Source of the DNA: Cunninghamia lanceolata
Taxonomy: Eukaryota > Streptophyta > Pinopsida > Cupressales > Cupressaceae
Length of the DNA: 64,000 nt
Reading direction: 5' to 3'
Assembly: GCA_027924645.1 (NCBI GenBank)
Contig: BSBN01000242.1
Span: 2,418,001 to 2,482,000, forward strand
The notes beneath the pieces were generated by a model. It did not search any database. It was given only the letters and a program-made list of their open reading frames with translations, and had not been told where the DNA came from. Of the stretch, positions 33,930-45,520 are shown piece after piece (the stretch's first letter is position 1; every line of letters starts with the position of its first letter). Position numbers and translations under genes: made by a program.

Positions 33930-34332
33930 TACAACTCAAAAATATATTTGAATGAGTGTCTAAAGGAGAAGAAAATCTAAAACAAGATTTTGACTACAAA
34001 CCCTAGCTTTTTGCAAAAACTAGGTTATATGAAAAAATGCAAAATTTCAACAAAACCCTAACAAATGATATATCAAATGCAAGGTGTAAGACCATGAAAT
34101 AATTAATTGCTGTAATTTATCTCAGATCTGATTTAAAAATTATATTCTCAAATGTATCCAATAATATGCAAGGAAAATAATGTAAAACTATGCTATTATG
34201 CAAGCATAGAATGCTTATTTTTTCAATTTTTTCAAACGTAAGCAGAAGTTTTCAATGCAAGATGATTTATATGATATGAATGAATGCAAAGATTGATTAA
34301 AACACTCAACAAGATGTAAGTTCAAAAAAAAA

Positions 34333-34345
34333 CATGGGTTCACCA
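34333..34345 (-). other. primer-binding site of element D
   Basis: The minus strand reads TGGTGAACCCATG three bases inside the LTR. It has the TGG start expected of a tRNA 3' end complement. I cannot assign the tRNA with certainty. Confidence 0.55.
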
Positions 34346-34348
34346 AAA

Positions 34349-35601
34349 TGTTAAGGGGTAAACAGAGAGATGATGGAATGTATGGATTGACTAGATCAAA
34401 CCCTTCTTTCACTCCAACATTCAAGGGCAAAGATTGAGCCAAGCCACTACAAATGGAAGAGGGCTTATCTATAGATCTTTGTGCTCTTGTTTTTCAAGTA
34501 AAGATAAGATTCAACCAAGATTTTATCAAACCCTAGACTCAGTATGAAGGAACCCCTAGTTATAAGATAATCAGCTTGAAATAGATGATCAACAACAGAG
34601 AGGATAAGTAAGATGTCAAAACCTGTCTCTCAAAAGTAGAGGTGTTGGAGGACAAATTCAGCAACCACCCAAGTCCAGATGTTGGAATCTACTGGAGTTC
34701 AGAACTGATGAAATGTTGTAGATGATGTTGGAAACTTAGATCCAAAAGCTTAAGGCCCTATAGACTAGGGCAGAAACTGACCAAGTCCAGGTAGATGGAT
34801 TTTCTGACACTATTTTTAGATCCCAAAACTATAATATCTACACTGCTTCCCTGTAGCTTCACTTTTCCCGCAACCTGTACTTGTAACCTACACACAAGAT
34901 GACAAGAGAGGGGGTTGGGGGTTGTGGTGTTTAGGAGCTTGCCTAAGTCAAGCCCCATAAGGACATTCAAGTCTTCCAACACCATTGTTAATGAGAGCGC
35001 GTGCACTTGTAGGGCAGAGGCTAAAGATAATCCAAATGATGAGATGATTCAAATGATTCAAATAGTAATGATGTCACCTTGGTGGTGAAGCCCTTGAGAG
35101 AATGAAAGCTCTTCAACTCACAAAGAGATGGATGATGAAGCCATATCTGCAACAAACACAGAAATAATAACACAAATCTACAACAAATACCAAATGAATG
35201 CCTTGAATTCTCTTTGCTCCAATATCATAAGTTTGTGTTATCCATCTAGTTGTAAAATGAAGTCATAAACTCACTTATATATGCTTTCCCACTAACATTT
35301 ATGAATTTAAATCACAAAAGCTGACATAGAGAAATATTTTGGAAGGGTCCAAGCTGACATACCAAAAGTTATCCCCGACCAATTAGGGGGGACATGGGCA
35401 GGTGGTGCCCAAGTCTAGGGGCCTAAATTGGGTCAGGGATAAGTTAAAATAGGTCCCAAGGGTCCCAAAATGTCCTAGGTTTTGGGAGGTTTTTTTTGGG
35501 ATGATCAATTAAAATGTAAAATTAAGTATAAGGAAGAAAATAGGACCTAGGAGCTAAACTAGGAGGTAAAAAGGCATGTGGCCACTTTTAAGTCCATAAC
35601 A
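34349..35601 (-). repeat. 5' LTR of element D
   Basis: About 1,253 bp, TGTTAAGGGG to CCATAACA on the plus strand, with TGTTA/TAACA inverted ends. The primer-binding site is on the left, and on the minus strand a TATA box lies about 320 bp into the LTR. No second copy is in the window, so the ends rest on the inverted termini and the neighbouring primer-binding site. Confidence 0.7.
35275..35282 (-). promoter_or_regulatory. TATA box of the D LTR
   Basis: The minus strand reads CATATATAAG about 320 bp from the outer LTR end, the usual U3/R boundary position. Confidence 0.5.
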
Positions 35602-35617
35602 GAGATAAAGGAAGAAT

Positions 35618-36064
35618 ATGAAAAAGAATTTTAGGAAGCCTGCACCTAAACAAAATGCTCCTATCAGGTATCCTAAAGGTTTGAATGGAAATTTCTATGT
35701 TGGTAATAAAATTGGTCACAAAGATGCTGATTGTAGAAGTAAGATGAATCAAAATGTTGTAAGGTGTTATAATTGTAATAAGGTTGGTCATAAAGATGCT
35801 GAATGTAGGAGTAAGTTAAATCAGAACTCCATTAGGTGTTATGCTTGCAACAAGATGGAACATAAGGCTAATAAATGCATAAATAAAATGTCAAGGAATA
35901 ATAGGAATAATGCCCAACCTTTTCATGGTCACTGTTACACTTGTAACAAGTTTGGCCACAAGGTAACTAATTGCAGTTCTAAAGTGAGAAGAAATGGTAA
36001 TGCTCAACAATCAAATTTCACTTGCATAAGTGCAATCAAACAAGGCACTCTGGAAGGAATATAA
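35618..36064 (+). pseudogene. zinc-knuckle array protein fragment
   Basis: A 148-codon frame with four zinc-knuckle units in tandem, about 28-37 residues apart. The second (CYNCNKVGHKDAEC) and fourth (CYTCNKFGHKVTNC) keep all CCHC ligands. The third (CYACNKMEHKANKC) keeps the ligands but has Gly changed to Glu. The first (FYVGNKIGHKDADC) has lost both leading Cys. The linkers are basic (RSKLNQN). Such arrays bind single-stranded RNA or DNA and occur in gag proteins and in host CNBP-like proteins. The frame abuts the outer end of the D LTR, so its true start was probably displaced by that insertion. I favour a gag remnant of an older plus-strand element (E). Confidence 0.65.
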
Positions 36065-36632
36065 GGCCTGCTCCTCAAAAGAAGGTTGATATTGATCAAC
36101 AAAAGAAGGGAATGAGCAAAGTATGGAAGAAGGAATAATGTGAAGTTTTTAGACCTCTACCTAGTGCAGATGGATCTTACGATAACTAAAAGGATAAGGT
36201 ATTGATTTAGGGAGAGTTATAAATACAAGTTTCCTCAAACCCCCTGAATGAATAAGATGTTGAATTTCTTAGCATTCTGGCTAAATTTGGTATGAACATA
36301 CTCAGATGATGATATGAGGAAGTTTGGTGAAAATTCTGAAGCAATTGATTAACTTATAGAGGATTGCTGAATGGTTTTTGGTCTTTGCATATGTAAAGGG
36401 TGAATTAGGTCAAAACTGAGAAGGAAATTAATGCAGAGTAAAATTGGTGGGTGAAAGGGTTATATAGACAATGTTTGATCATTTTATATCTCATTTGAAC
36501 AAAGCTAAGTGAGTTGAAGAGATAAATAGAGAAGAAGATTCCCAGCAAGTGTTGAAGCAAACCCTACTCTCCGCATCTTCAGGTATTTCTTGATTTCACT
36601 AATCAAAACCCTAAGGTCTTGAAGATACTATA
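36065..36632 (+). other. intervening stretch with a possible promoter and leader
   Basis: No open frame of note. A good TATA box (36218-36225) is followed about 400 bp later by a start codon (36633). CTTCAGGTATTTC near 36579-36591 resembles a splice donor. It could be a transcribed leader, or decayed element sequence. Confidence 0.35.
36218..36225 (+). promoter_or_regulatory. candidate TATA box
   Basis: TATAAATA in GAGAGTTATAAATACAAG, upstream of the unknown ORF at 36633. It is a sequence match only. Confidence 0.35.
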
Positions 36633-37978
36633 ATGGTGACTCTAGTTGTGATAGATGTGGTTGAGAGGCCAAGGCTAAAGTTTAAAAAACATCCATTCAA
36701 GTCCACTATGATAGATGAAGTTGGCACCTTCTCACATGTTCCTGCAAATGTGTTGCATATTGAAGACGTTCAGATATACATTCATTCACCGATAGATGAA
36801 TATGATCACATGAAACTTGAACAATTTAGGAATGATAATTTTTTGGGAGATGATTTCCCGCTGAAACCTAAATTTAACAATATTGCTCCTAAGCACCATG
36901 ATATCTAGAAGGGTTTTCCAAACTTTTGATATGAAGAGTCTTGGGTTAGAATAGCCCTAAGTTGAATTCATGGAGACTTCTTTTGCTTGGACCGCCCCTA
37001 TCTAATCACTAAGGTTGCTATAAAAGTTGTGATTGGTTTATGTTCCTCTGGACCAGTGCCTATTCTGAAACCTGTTAAGAATGAAGAAGTGATGAAGCTC
37101 ACCAGAGAAAAAATTGACAAGAGATCATTGATAGTGAATGATATTGAGGACTCGGGGGGTCCGGTATGCAACTATGAACATTGCATACAAAATTTACTAT
37201 ACCAATAGGGAGAACTCAACCAATGCAACAACAATCTACACAGCCTACCAAATGGTCAAAGAAGGAAAAGATTTTAACCTATGTGAGCTCCTGCGGCAAT
37301 AACTATTGGACAATCTGAAGAGAACAAAAGAATCAAAATACAAGTTCCGATATGGCTCTCTAATTATATGTCTCATGTTTTATTTTTTGAAAGAATTACC
37401 TAGCATGAAGGGATACTGTCTGGAAAATAGATACTTTGGTGGCCCACCAAATCAAGGATTACATGAGAAGTTTCCTTGATCATAAGCATTGCAACACTTT
37501 ATTTTGGGGATTCTTTAAGACTTTCTAGCTTGACATGTAATCTAGAGAAAGAATTCTAGCTAAAGTAGTAGAGAAATACAAAAATGACATAACATTCATG
37601 GTTGACAAAGATAATTGTTATATGGAGGTTGTTGACCCAAGGACATTTTGGATTACAACCTTACCATATGAGGTTTCAGAGTTTGATTTGATAGGTTATG
37701 CTAATATGCTACTCAACAAACTGAAGGATCCCTCCATTGGAAGATTTGGCACCTATGATGAAATTGTTAGTAAATTAGTTAGAAAGGAGGTAGAGGAGAA
37801 TGAAGAAAAGGTAAAAGATAAGGTAGAGAAAATGAAAACTAACCTAGAAGACATGCTTAAATCTCTTGAAGGCTCTCTAGGAGAAGCACAAACTATTTCC
37901 TCTGCACAATTGCCAAGAAGAATAAGCAGATCAACATTAGCTATAGCCACTTCCTTTGTTCCCTCTGTTGGGACTTAA
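36633..37978 (+). pseudogene. unknown gene-like ORF, broken, with coiled-coil C-terminus
   Basis: I do not recognise a named function. The first open part (MVTLVVIDVVERPRLKFKKH, then EVGTFSHVPANVLHIEDVQI) runs to a TAG at 36906. Further pieces follow in changing frames: KPVKNEEVMKLTREKIDKRS, FNLCELLRQ*LLDNLKRTKE, and 37598-37978, which starts MVDKDNCYMEVVDPRTFWIT and ends in a Lys/Glu-rich region likely to form coiled coil (VEENEEKVKDKVEKMKTNLE). The layout (globular N-terminus, charged coiled-coil end, no membrane segment) recalls the additional ORF of element C, and it too lies directly upstream of an LTR start (37966). It may be the extra ORF of an older element E. A captured host gene is the alternative. 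Confidence 0.45.
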
Positions 37979-38819
37979 AAATGGTCCCCGGAATGCCCCA
38001 TTTTCCCCCCATGTTCTATTTGAATCCCACTTGAACCTATAGCTTATAACCGATCAGAGACATCTTTCATAGGTTTTCATATGTTTGCCTTTTGAAAAAA
38101 TACAACAGAAGAGCCCAAAAATAACTAAGTTAAAAAATTTCTAAGTATTTCCTTGTGTTTTTTCCCTTTGTCAAAAGTTGGAGTTTCAGGCTTCCTCCTT
38201 CCTTTGTGCTTCCCCTTTTGGTCTCAAAAATTGCCTAAGTGTTGAAATCCTAAGTGTTCGGTGGAGTTTCAGAGGTCGTAGTTCCTCCCTTTCATCTTCC
38301 TAATGGAAAGCAATGTGGAGAAGGCCACAAGGGCCAAAGTTTGCTTAAAGAAGTGAAAAATATTCTAAGTATCAAGTTTATAATGAAGGCTCGACGACCG
38401 ACCCCCGACAGGTAAAATTTTCCTAAGGCATTCCACCATTCTATAGAGCCTTCTGGTGGGCCCACAAGTTGAAGTGCAGAATGGTAGAAAGATGACACAT
38501 GGTAGTTTTAGCAGATGATGGGCCTCTCCTCTTTTCTCTTCCAAAGGGAAGGTGGTAGATTGAAAGCCCAGGGGCCGACACCTGATGTTTTCAAAATTGA
38601 CTAAGTGTTTTGGGAGGAGGAGTCAGGGATTTCAGCTCTCCCTCTTCTTCAGGACAAGTACGAGGCGAAAGGCCGAAAGGCTAAAGTCTACCTCAGCTCT
38701 AAGGAATTTTCTAAGTATGAGGCAGATTTCGTGGCTCAGAGTTGTGATGTTTTCTTTTCTTCCTTTTGGAAGGCAAGACAATGAAGGCTTGAAGGCCAAA
38801 GTTTGACAGGGCTAATATT
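37966..38819 (+). repeat. 5' LTR of element F, first part
   Basis: It matches the 3' LTR from 62819 base for base with scattered changes, from TGTTGGGACTT to GGCTAATATT. It is interrupted at ATATT (38815-38819) by element G and resumes at 54250. It contains several degenerate units around CTAAGTGTT and GGCCAAAG. Confidence 0.9.
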
Positions 38820-41800
38820 TGTAAGGTACACATTCCATAACAAAAGTTACATAAGTAAATAATCCACTTATTTACATCCACTCAAGTAAAAAGATAGATC
38901 TCATAATCATTAATCAATAATATCATTAAATCTTACAAATTGCCTGCTTAATCTAGGTGTTAGCACTATAAATAATATACAATGTCCATTAGTTCTCATG
39001 CCATAAATCATCTAATGATAAATACAAGATACAATAATCATGTACAATATAAGAAATAATAAATCAATCAAACTCTTCAGCTGCCATGAACCCACATGGT
39101 CCTCTTGCAAGCCAAGAGACGGGAACATGGTTCAGATGCTTTTCTGCCCAACCATGAAGCAATTACACTTCCCCGGATCCCTTCATAACATGAAGGAAAC
39201 CCAGCCCTGCATGAAATGTCTAGCAACTTGGAAACAACTAGCAGAGGGAACACCCGATGCAACCTGAAGTCTAATGTGCAAATATAAATAATGATATGCA
39301 AATTGTCTCACAACAAGATGTGGCAGAGAAATATTTAAATAAAGTTTTGCTAGACAAATATTCATCTCATTTCAAAGAATTCCCAACTTGCCCAAGCATA
39401 TAAATAGTTTCAGGTTCAATTCCTGAAAAGAGGAAAAGCCATCTCTGATATTCCACATTCGACATTCTAGCCCAGAAAGTAACCCCAAACACACATAAGA
39501 GATAAAAATATTTCATTTTTAAAAAAACAACCCATATTCACCTAAAAACCATTTCTAATCCCTTTCCTTTGCACAATCAACCGAAATACATTTCAAGTAG
39601 TAAAATCAATAATGATGTATGCCTATTCCACTTTAACAATGAGCTTCCATGCATGATTATTTCAAATATCATTACTATCCTTTCTCAGTTCATGCAACAA
39701 AGATAAGAGAAAATTTTAGTTTAAATAGAATAAATGCCAGTAATGTTTAATATGGCATTTACATAGATATCCATATGAAAAACATGCTTAATGATTTCAA
39801 TCGTTTAAGCTTGATCTATGATTTCATAACCAATTCAATAACACATACTTTTGCCTAAATATAGTTTATTAGTTCTTTTCTTTGCTCTACCAATGAGAGT
39901 GCACTTTCAAGCAATATTTCAATAAGGAGACACATTTATTCATTCACCTCCACATAAAAGCTATAAAACTGGTTATATTCCCTAACCCATGTTTCACTCA
40001 TAATTTCTTAGATAAAGCTAAATCTAGAATTGAATAACAACAAGCAAGTTAATGACTTCATACAATCAAATGATGACATGAACTTATGTATATATATAGT
40101 TTAACGATGTCATATTTACCAATTAAACCTCTTTAAGAAACAACATAAGAAGCAAGTTGAATAGATATATCTTATCTTTGCTATCAGGATTCATTCAAGT
40201 TATGCATGGAAACAATAAAACTAGGTATATTCTTTATCCCATATATATTTAATAAATTTCCCATATGAATCTAAAACTAACATTTTCAATCTACAAGCAA
40301 TTTTATAATTCCACTCAAATAAGGTCACAACAGAGATTAAAATGAAATACAATATAATCACATATAAATATCATGTTAAAAATAGCAATAGAGATAGGCA
40401 GTCACTAATTAATACATATCTCATAATTGACAAACTAGGTAAGGCTGATTTTTTTAGATGATTTAAACAACTTAGTTACGCACCTTCCATGAAAAATTTA
40501 GAGAAACCAAGTTCAAAAATCTAAAGATATTGATAACACAACAGACTATTTTTTTCTCATAACAGGTTCACTAGTGAAAAAAAATAGTCAACTTGTTTTA
40601 ATAATATAAAATAAAAGATAAAAGATAAAACTACAAAAATAAGAGGTAAAATTTATACCCTACTTTGAAACCATATATCCAAAAATTAGAAATACCTAGA
40701 TCACTTTTTAAGAGATATGTCTAAATTAAGGTAGATTACTATTTTTCTTTTCAGTCTCTTCCCAAGTTTTCTATTATGTTTTTTTTTCCTATACAAGAAA
40801 TTAATATTTTAATATTTTAAAAATCAGATTCATATCAAATAGCCTATCAAAACTTCCTACTAACTTTTAAGAATTCCTAACAAATCCAATTCAACAAAAA
40901 TTCTTTTATAATCTTCAAAATTAATGAAACTATAATTTGTCTAAATCTTTCTTTTTGCACAAGAAGCATATAAATCACAATTTGCCACACAATCTTATAT
41001 TCAATTATTAACCAAAGTAAGTCTTTGCTAAATCCTTTCATTACAAGAATCCTACCTCAATCCTTGTAGCAATTTGGTAAAATTAATGAAGATGAACCAA
41101 TCAATTCAAAAAGCACAACAATCCTTCAATTCTTCACAAAAAATACACTTTCCAATCCCTGAGCTTCAATAATCTATTTTTCTTTTCTTCTTCTCCTTTC
41201 CATAATAAAACTGATAACTAAAAAAAAGATTGAAAAAAAGCTAATTCTCTTCTTTTAATAACTCTTCCTATTTTTTTTTTCAAAACATAAAAAGCAAAAT
41301 ATAATATTATATTCTTAATAAAAGAAAAAAATAATATTAAAATGACTATTCATATTCATGCACATCCTACTTAAAACTAATATTAGAAAATATAATTTTC
41401 CAATACACAAATATGATAAATTTAATAATTGTTTCTCTAAATCTTTAAAATAGACATGCACATTCAATAATTAAATAAACTTAACAAATTAAAATAATTC
41501 AACTTATTTATTTTTCCAAAAGAAATTAATTACCAAAATAAATAATATAATGCTCACATAATTAACCAAACACTATTTATTTATTTATTTTAAATTGAAA
41601 GAATTATTCTTCTATTAATCAATCTTTTTTCTCAAATTGAAATAAATATTATTATTTATTTCTAAATTATAAAATAAAAGCATGCACATAATTTAAGCCT
41701 ATTTCAATTCTAATAATTAAATAATTGAAATACAAATTGCATTAATTTTTTATTTTAAAAAATATATTAAAAACTATAATTATCTAACTAGATAATTAAT

Positions 41801-42319
41801 TTAAAATAAAATCTAAGCATCAAACAAGTAATTAGTTTTATCTATTTATTTTATTTTCTAATTAACCTTAAGAGTTAATTATCAAATAAATAATAGATTT
41901 ACTTCTATGCACTTAAATAAATTAATATTGCATATAGATAACTAATCATTAAACACCATAACCACTAACAATATTTAAAGTAAAATGCACATTCAAGACT
42001 ACGTAACTATGTAACGAATACATAATAAAGTCATTCAATAATGCAATATGAATGATGCAACATGTATGAAACTAAGTGAGTGTGTGCGTGCATTGGGTTT
42101 CCATCATGCCACCTCTTTCTTGGCGGCTAGAACATTTCTACTTCAACCATGTTCTCGTCTTTGACATTCTTCGCGCACTCAGTCGCACTTAGATTTGTAT
42201 TAATAGGTTAGTCCTTATAATCATAGCCAAATCAAGACAAGATATACATCCATAATCTTACCAATAATAATTGGTCATCAATCAACTTTCAATTTTATTA
42301 TGTAAAATATCAACGATTT

Positions 42320-43845
42320 TGTTGATATGCACCAAACAACTGAGAGGGGGGGTTAATCAGTTGTCCCAAAAACTCAATCACTTCTGCACTTAAACATTAA
42401 TCACTCATCCACAATTATTATGATTTAACAATGAATGCATGAAATCAGAAACTTAATCATAGATACAACATTAAACACAAGAGACACCAGATTTTATGTG
42501 GAAAACCTCAAGGTGGGGAAAAACCATGGAGAGGATTAACTCTCAAATTATATTGTAATCTTTGAAAAAAATGATGTTTAGGCTTGGTCACTCCACGGGC
42601 CCAGAACATATTGGCTCACTGCCATGAAGTACAGCTAGGTCTAGCAGGCTCACTGTCTCAACCCGAAACATAGAAATATTACAATAAGGGTTGTTAAACC
42701 TTGAGGGTTGTTGAAACCTATTGGCGGCTCACTGCCAAGATCAACATCTTCTTCATGTCTAAGATTGATACATTAAAGTACAATAGTTCCTCTGCTCTGC
42801 TATGCCTTTGCACCTCTTTCCTTATCTTCCTATCTTCGCACAAGGACATCTTTTCCATGACTCAACTACAAGTATTTATACACTTCTTCAACCTTGGAAT
42901 GATCATCAAGGTTGGCATTACAATCATCAACCATTGGAACAATCTCCAAGGTCGGCATTACAAACATTTACAAAATAGGTTTTGACCTATTACAACATTA
43001 TACAAAGGAAATGAAGTAAAAGTGTATGTGGATCATGTCATGCCTTAGCTAGGACTCAAACACAATCTTCCATGCTACAACATGCTTCCATAATCTTCAA
43101 GGGATCTCCACAATTAATAGAATTAACCAAGTCGGTTAAGACTGGTTACACACTATGTTATCTGGGAATAATCTTCAAACACAATCTCAATTCCTTAACG
43201 CAGACTAATGTCAAGATAGGAACATGATCAAGAGACATCCACAAGAACGTTATAATCATCAGAAGCAACCGCACAAAGCTTAACCATTTTAACCATAGGA
43301 ATCTTCACATTGGAACACATGAACTTCACTGTCTTCAACTGTCATAAAAGAAAGATAGCTTGCAGACCACCAAAACATGAACCACTGCAATTGTAGGTGC
43401 CTATCATCCCAAACTTCCATCTAGAGCCGCATAATAAAATACTTTATTGCGGAGGAATGCAGAGCAAAACACTTTCTCCCTGTCACCAGGGAATAATCAA
43501 AATAAGCAGGTTTTACTCTAGTGAATGAAACTCTCTCAAATCTTCACACCAAAGGATTAAACTCAAGATTTAGCATCTTCAGACATCCCTTCAAATAAAT
43601 TCTAATTTGCAGACCAAGATCTTTAAGCAAAAAGAAATGCAGAGTAATCTATCAGACTGTTCTTCAGCATACAACTCATTGTCTACACTGTAACTCACCT
43701 GATTCTTCTGGAGAGGCCATTTTTCTCAATATTCTCAACATATAAAGTTTCCAAACAAATAGTAGAATAGGATACAATTGACACCAATGTCAACAAATAA
43801 ATGTTGACATCAATAACAACACCGATTAGGCACATACTTGCAACA
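42320..43845 (-). repeat. 3' LTR of element H
   Basis: 1,526 bp, TGTTGATATG to TTGCAACA on the plus strand, matching 45521-47052 throughout. It contains two exact copies of GGCTCACTGCC (42613-42623, 42726-42736) and one variant between them. Confidence 0.93.
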
Positions 43846-43857
43846 ATCTCCCCCTTT
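43846..43857 (-). other. polypurine tract of element H
   Basis: The minus strand reads AAAGGGGGAGAT immediately upstream of the 3' LTR in element orientation. Two more CCCCCTT-type tracts lie at about 43913-43983 and 44059. Confidence 0.8.
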
Positions 43858-44268
43858 GTCATTGATGGCAACATATGATGTGAAAAACTACAACAACCAT
43901 CAAGACAAGATTCTCCCCCTAGCTCTTTACACATCTGCACTCTTTATCTACCTGAGTTTTTCACATGACTTCTCTCCCCCTTTTACATCAATGGCAAAGG
44001 GCACATACTTGCACTCTTCTGCTCTAATCCAATCTCTCTTCTGAACTTTTTGACTACTCCCCCTTAGAAGTAGCCCTTAAAGCATCAATCTAGATTTTGA
44101 TGTAGAACTCTGAGCACCACTGGAATGATGCACTCTTATGCATCTTAGTTTAGACTAGGAGGGGTGATAAACCCTAACTTTTATCTGACCCACACTCAAA
44201 ATATTATACTTTTATCCTTTCACACACAAGACATCTTTAGTATTATGTTTGCCATCAAAAGAAATAGA
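43858..44268 (-). other. short non-coding remainder after gag in element H
   Basis: About 410 bp between the end of the gag-protease frame and the polypurine tract. I see no integrase or polymerase motifs here in any frame. Pyrimidine-rich blocks on the plus strand repeat the polypurine tract pattern. Confidence 0.6.
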
Positions 44269-45462
44269 TCATTTCCCACAAATCTTACCAACTGTATCAT
44301 CTCCAAACCTAACCAGTCCACCATCATATCTTTCCAAACTCACAAACTTACTTTTGTCACCAATCATGTGGTGAGAGTAGCCAATATCAATAACCCATTC
44401 ATCCTTGTCTTTAATGACCTGAGCAGCCAAAGCACTTTTCACTGGTTTTTCTTCCTTCACATAGCTAGCAGGATTAGTAGACACATGTTCTTCCTTAATA
44501 GCAATAAACAAGCATTCATTACCAGAAGTACTAGCATCATCTGGTTCACCATTATTTGATATTCCTTCATCATCATCAAAATCTTCAACATAATAACATT
44601 TCTTTTGGATCCTAGGCCTGTTCTCATATCTTTTTCTATTTCTTTCAATTCTTTCAAGACATCTGGAAGCAAAATGACCTACTTTACCACAGGAAAAACA
44701 TTTGAAAGGTAATTTCCCTTTAAACTTACTAGATCCTCTTTGTAGTCTATCCACAAATTTGGCTTCAATTTCATCAAACTCATCATCAAATTCTACCTTG
44801 TACTTTTCTGATTTGGAAGTTTTCCCAGAAGTATTGGCTTTGAAGGCAGTCTCGACTTTTGGTAGGGCATCTCCAAACTCTCTCATTTTAAAGGAAGTAA
44901 GCTTACCAAGTAACTAATCTCTGTCAATAGTTTTTACTTGCATAAATTCTTCAATTGCAGCTACCTTGTGACTATAGGATTTTGGTAGTGATCTGAGAAT
45001 TTTCATCACAACTTCCTTTGCACCCAGAGTTCCCCCCATACCTTTTATCCCAATGACAAGTTCATCAACTCTCTGCATAAAGGCTATTATGTTTTCATCT
45101 TTGTTCATCTTCAAACTCTCATATTTTACTTTTAGACTTTGTAACTTGGCCTCCTTCACAGAATCATCTCCTTCATATAGATTTTTTAGCTTCTCCCATA
45201 CCTCATTTGCAATTTCAAGATCCACAACTTTTGTCAGTACTGAGTCATTTAATGAACTTAACAGAGCATCTTTTGCTTTGACATCCATCTCATATTCTTT
45301 GATTTCATCTTCAGTCACTAGTCCATTTTGAGGCATGGTGTATTTTGTTTTTGCATCTTTCCATACTTTGTAACCAAGACAAAGAAGATGGCTTTTCATT
45401 CACGCCTTCCAAAGAGCATATATCATCCCATCAAAATGTAGCGCTTCCTTCTTATAAGACAT
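44269..45462 (-). pseudogene. copia gag with partial protease (element H)
   Basis: The start codon is at 45462 (MSYKKEALHFDGMIYALWKA), in the same position relative to the primer-binding site as in element A. An in-frame TGA follows after KA, and another stop separates the parts at 44914 and 44886. The core has WEKLKNLYEGDDSVKEAKLQ and MKILRSLPKSYSHKVAAIEE, and the CCHC knuckle is intact (CFSCGKVGHFASRC). The protease start is present but its catalytic motif reads VIDIGYSHHM, where element A has VIDSGCSHHM, so Ser next to the catalytic Asp is lost. The frame ends at 44269 in the middle of protease. Gag could in principle package RNA, but this copy is interrupted. Confidence 0.88.
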
Positions 45463-45505
45463 TTTGGATCTTCCTCAAGCTATTAGACTTCCTTTAGAGG
45501 AACTT

Positions 45506-45518
45506 GGCTCTGATACCA
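45506..45518 (-). other. primer-binding site of element H
   Basis: The minus strand reads TGGTATCAGAGCC two bases inside the 5' LTR, complementary to initiator tRNA-Met, and continues AAGTTCCTCTAAAGG much as in element A. Confidence 0.9.
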
Positions 45519-45520
45519 AT

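Larger units (their letters stand above)
31672..35601 (-). mobile_element. truncated Ty3/gypsy element D
   Basis: A minus-strand element with a 5' LTR (34349-35601), a primer-binding site and a gag region, and nothing after gag. No protease, polymerase, integrase or 3' LTR was found to the left, so the element was cut by deletion near 31672. The gag core (HDTERCMRLKHEIQDLIDS) belongs to a type common in plant Tat-like gypsy elements. Its 5' LTR ends at 35601, where plus-strand ORF remnants begin, so D probably inserted into another element. Confidence 0.75.

Noticed and set aside
38585..39365. Short frames across the F and G LTRs that recur near 50877-51296
   Set aside because: The recurrence is due to LTR duplication, not to a gene family.
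40500..42000. AT-rich stretch considered as organelle DNA or a scaffold attachment region
   Set aside because: It is part of the G LTR and repeats at 52300-53800; no organelle genes seen.
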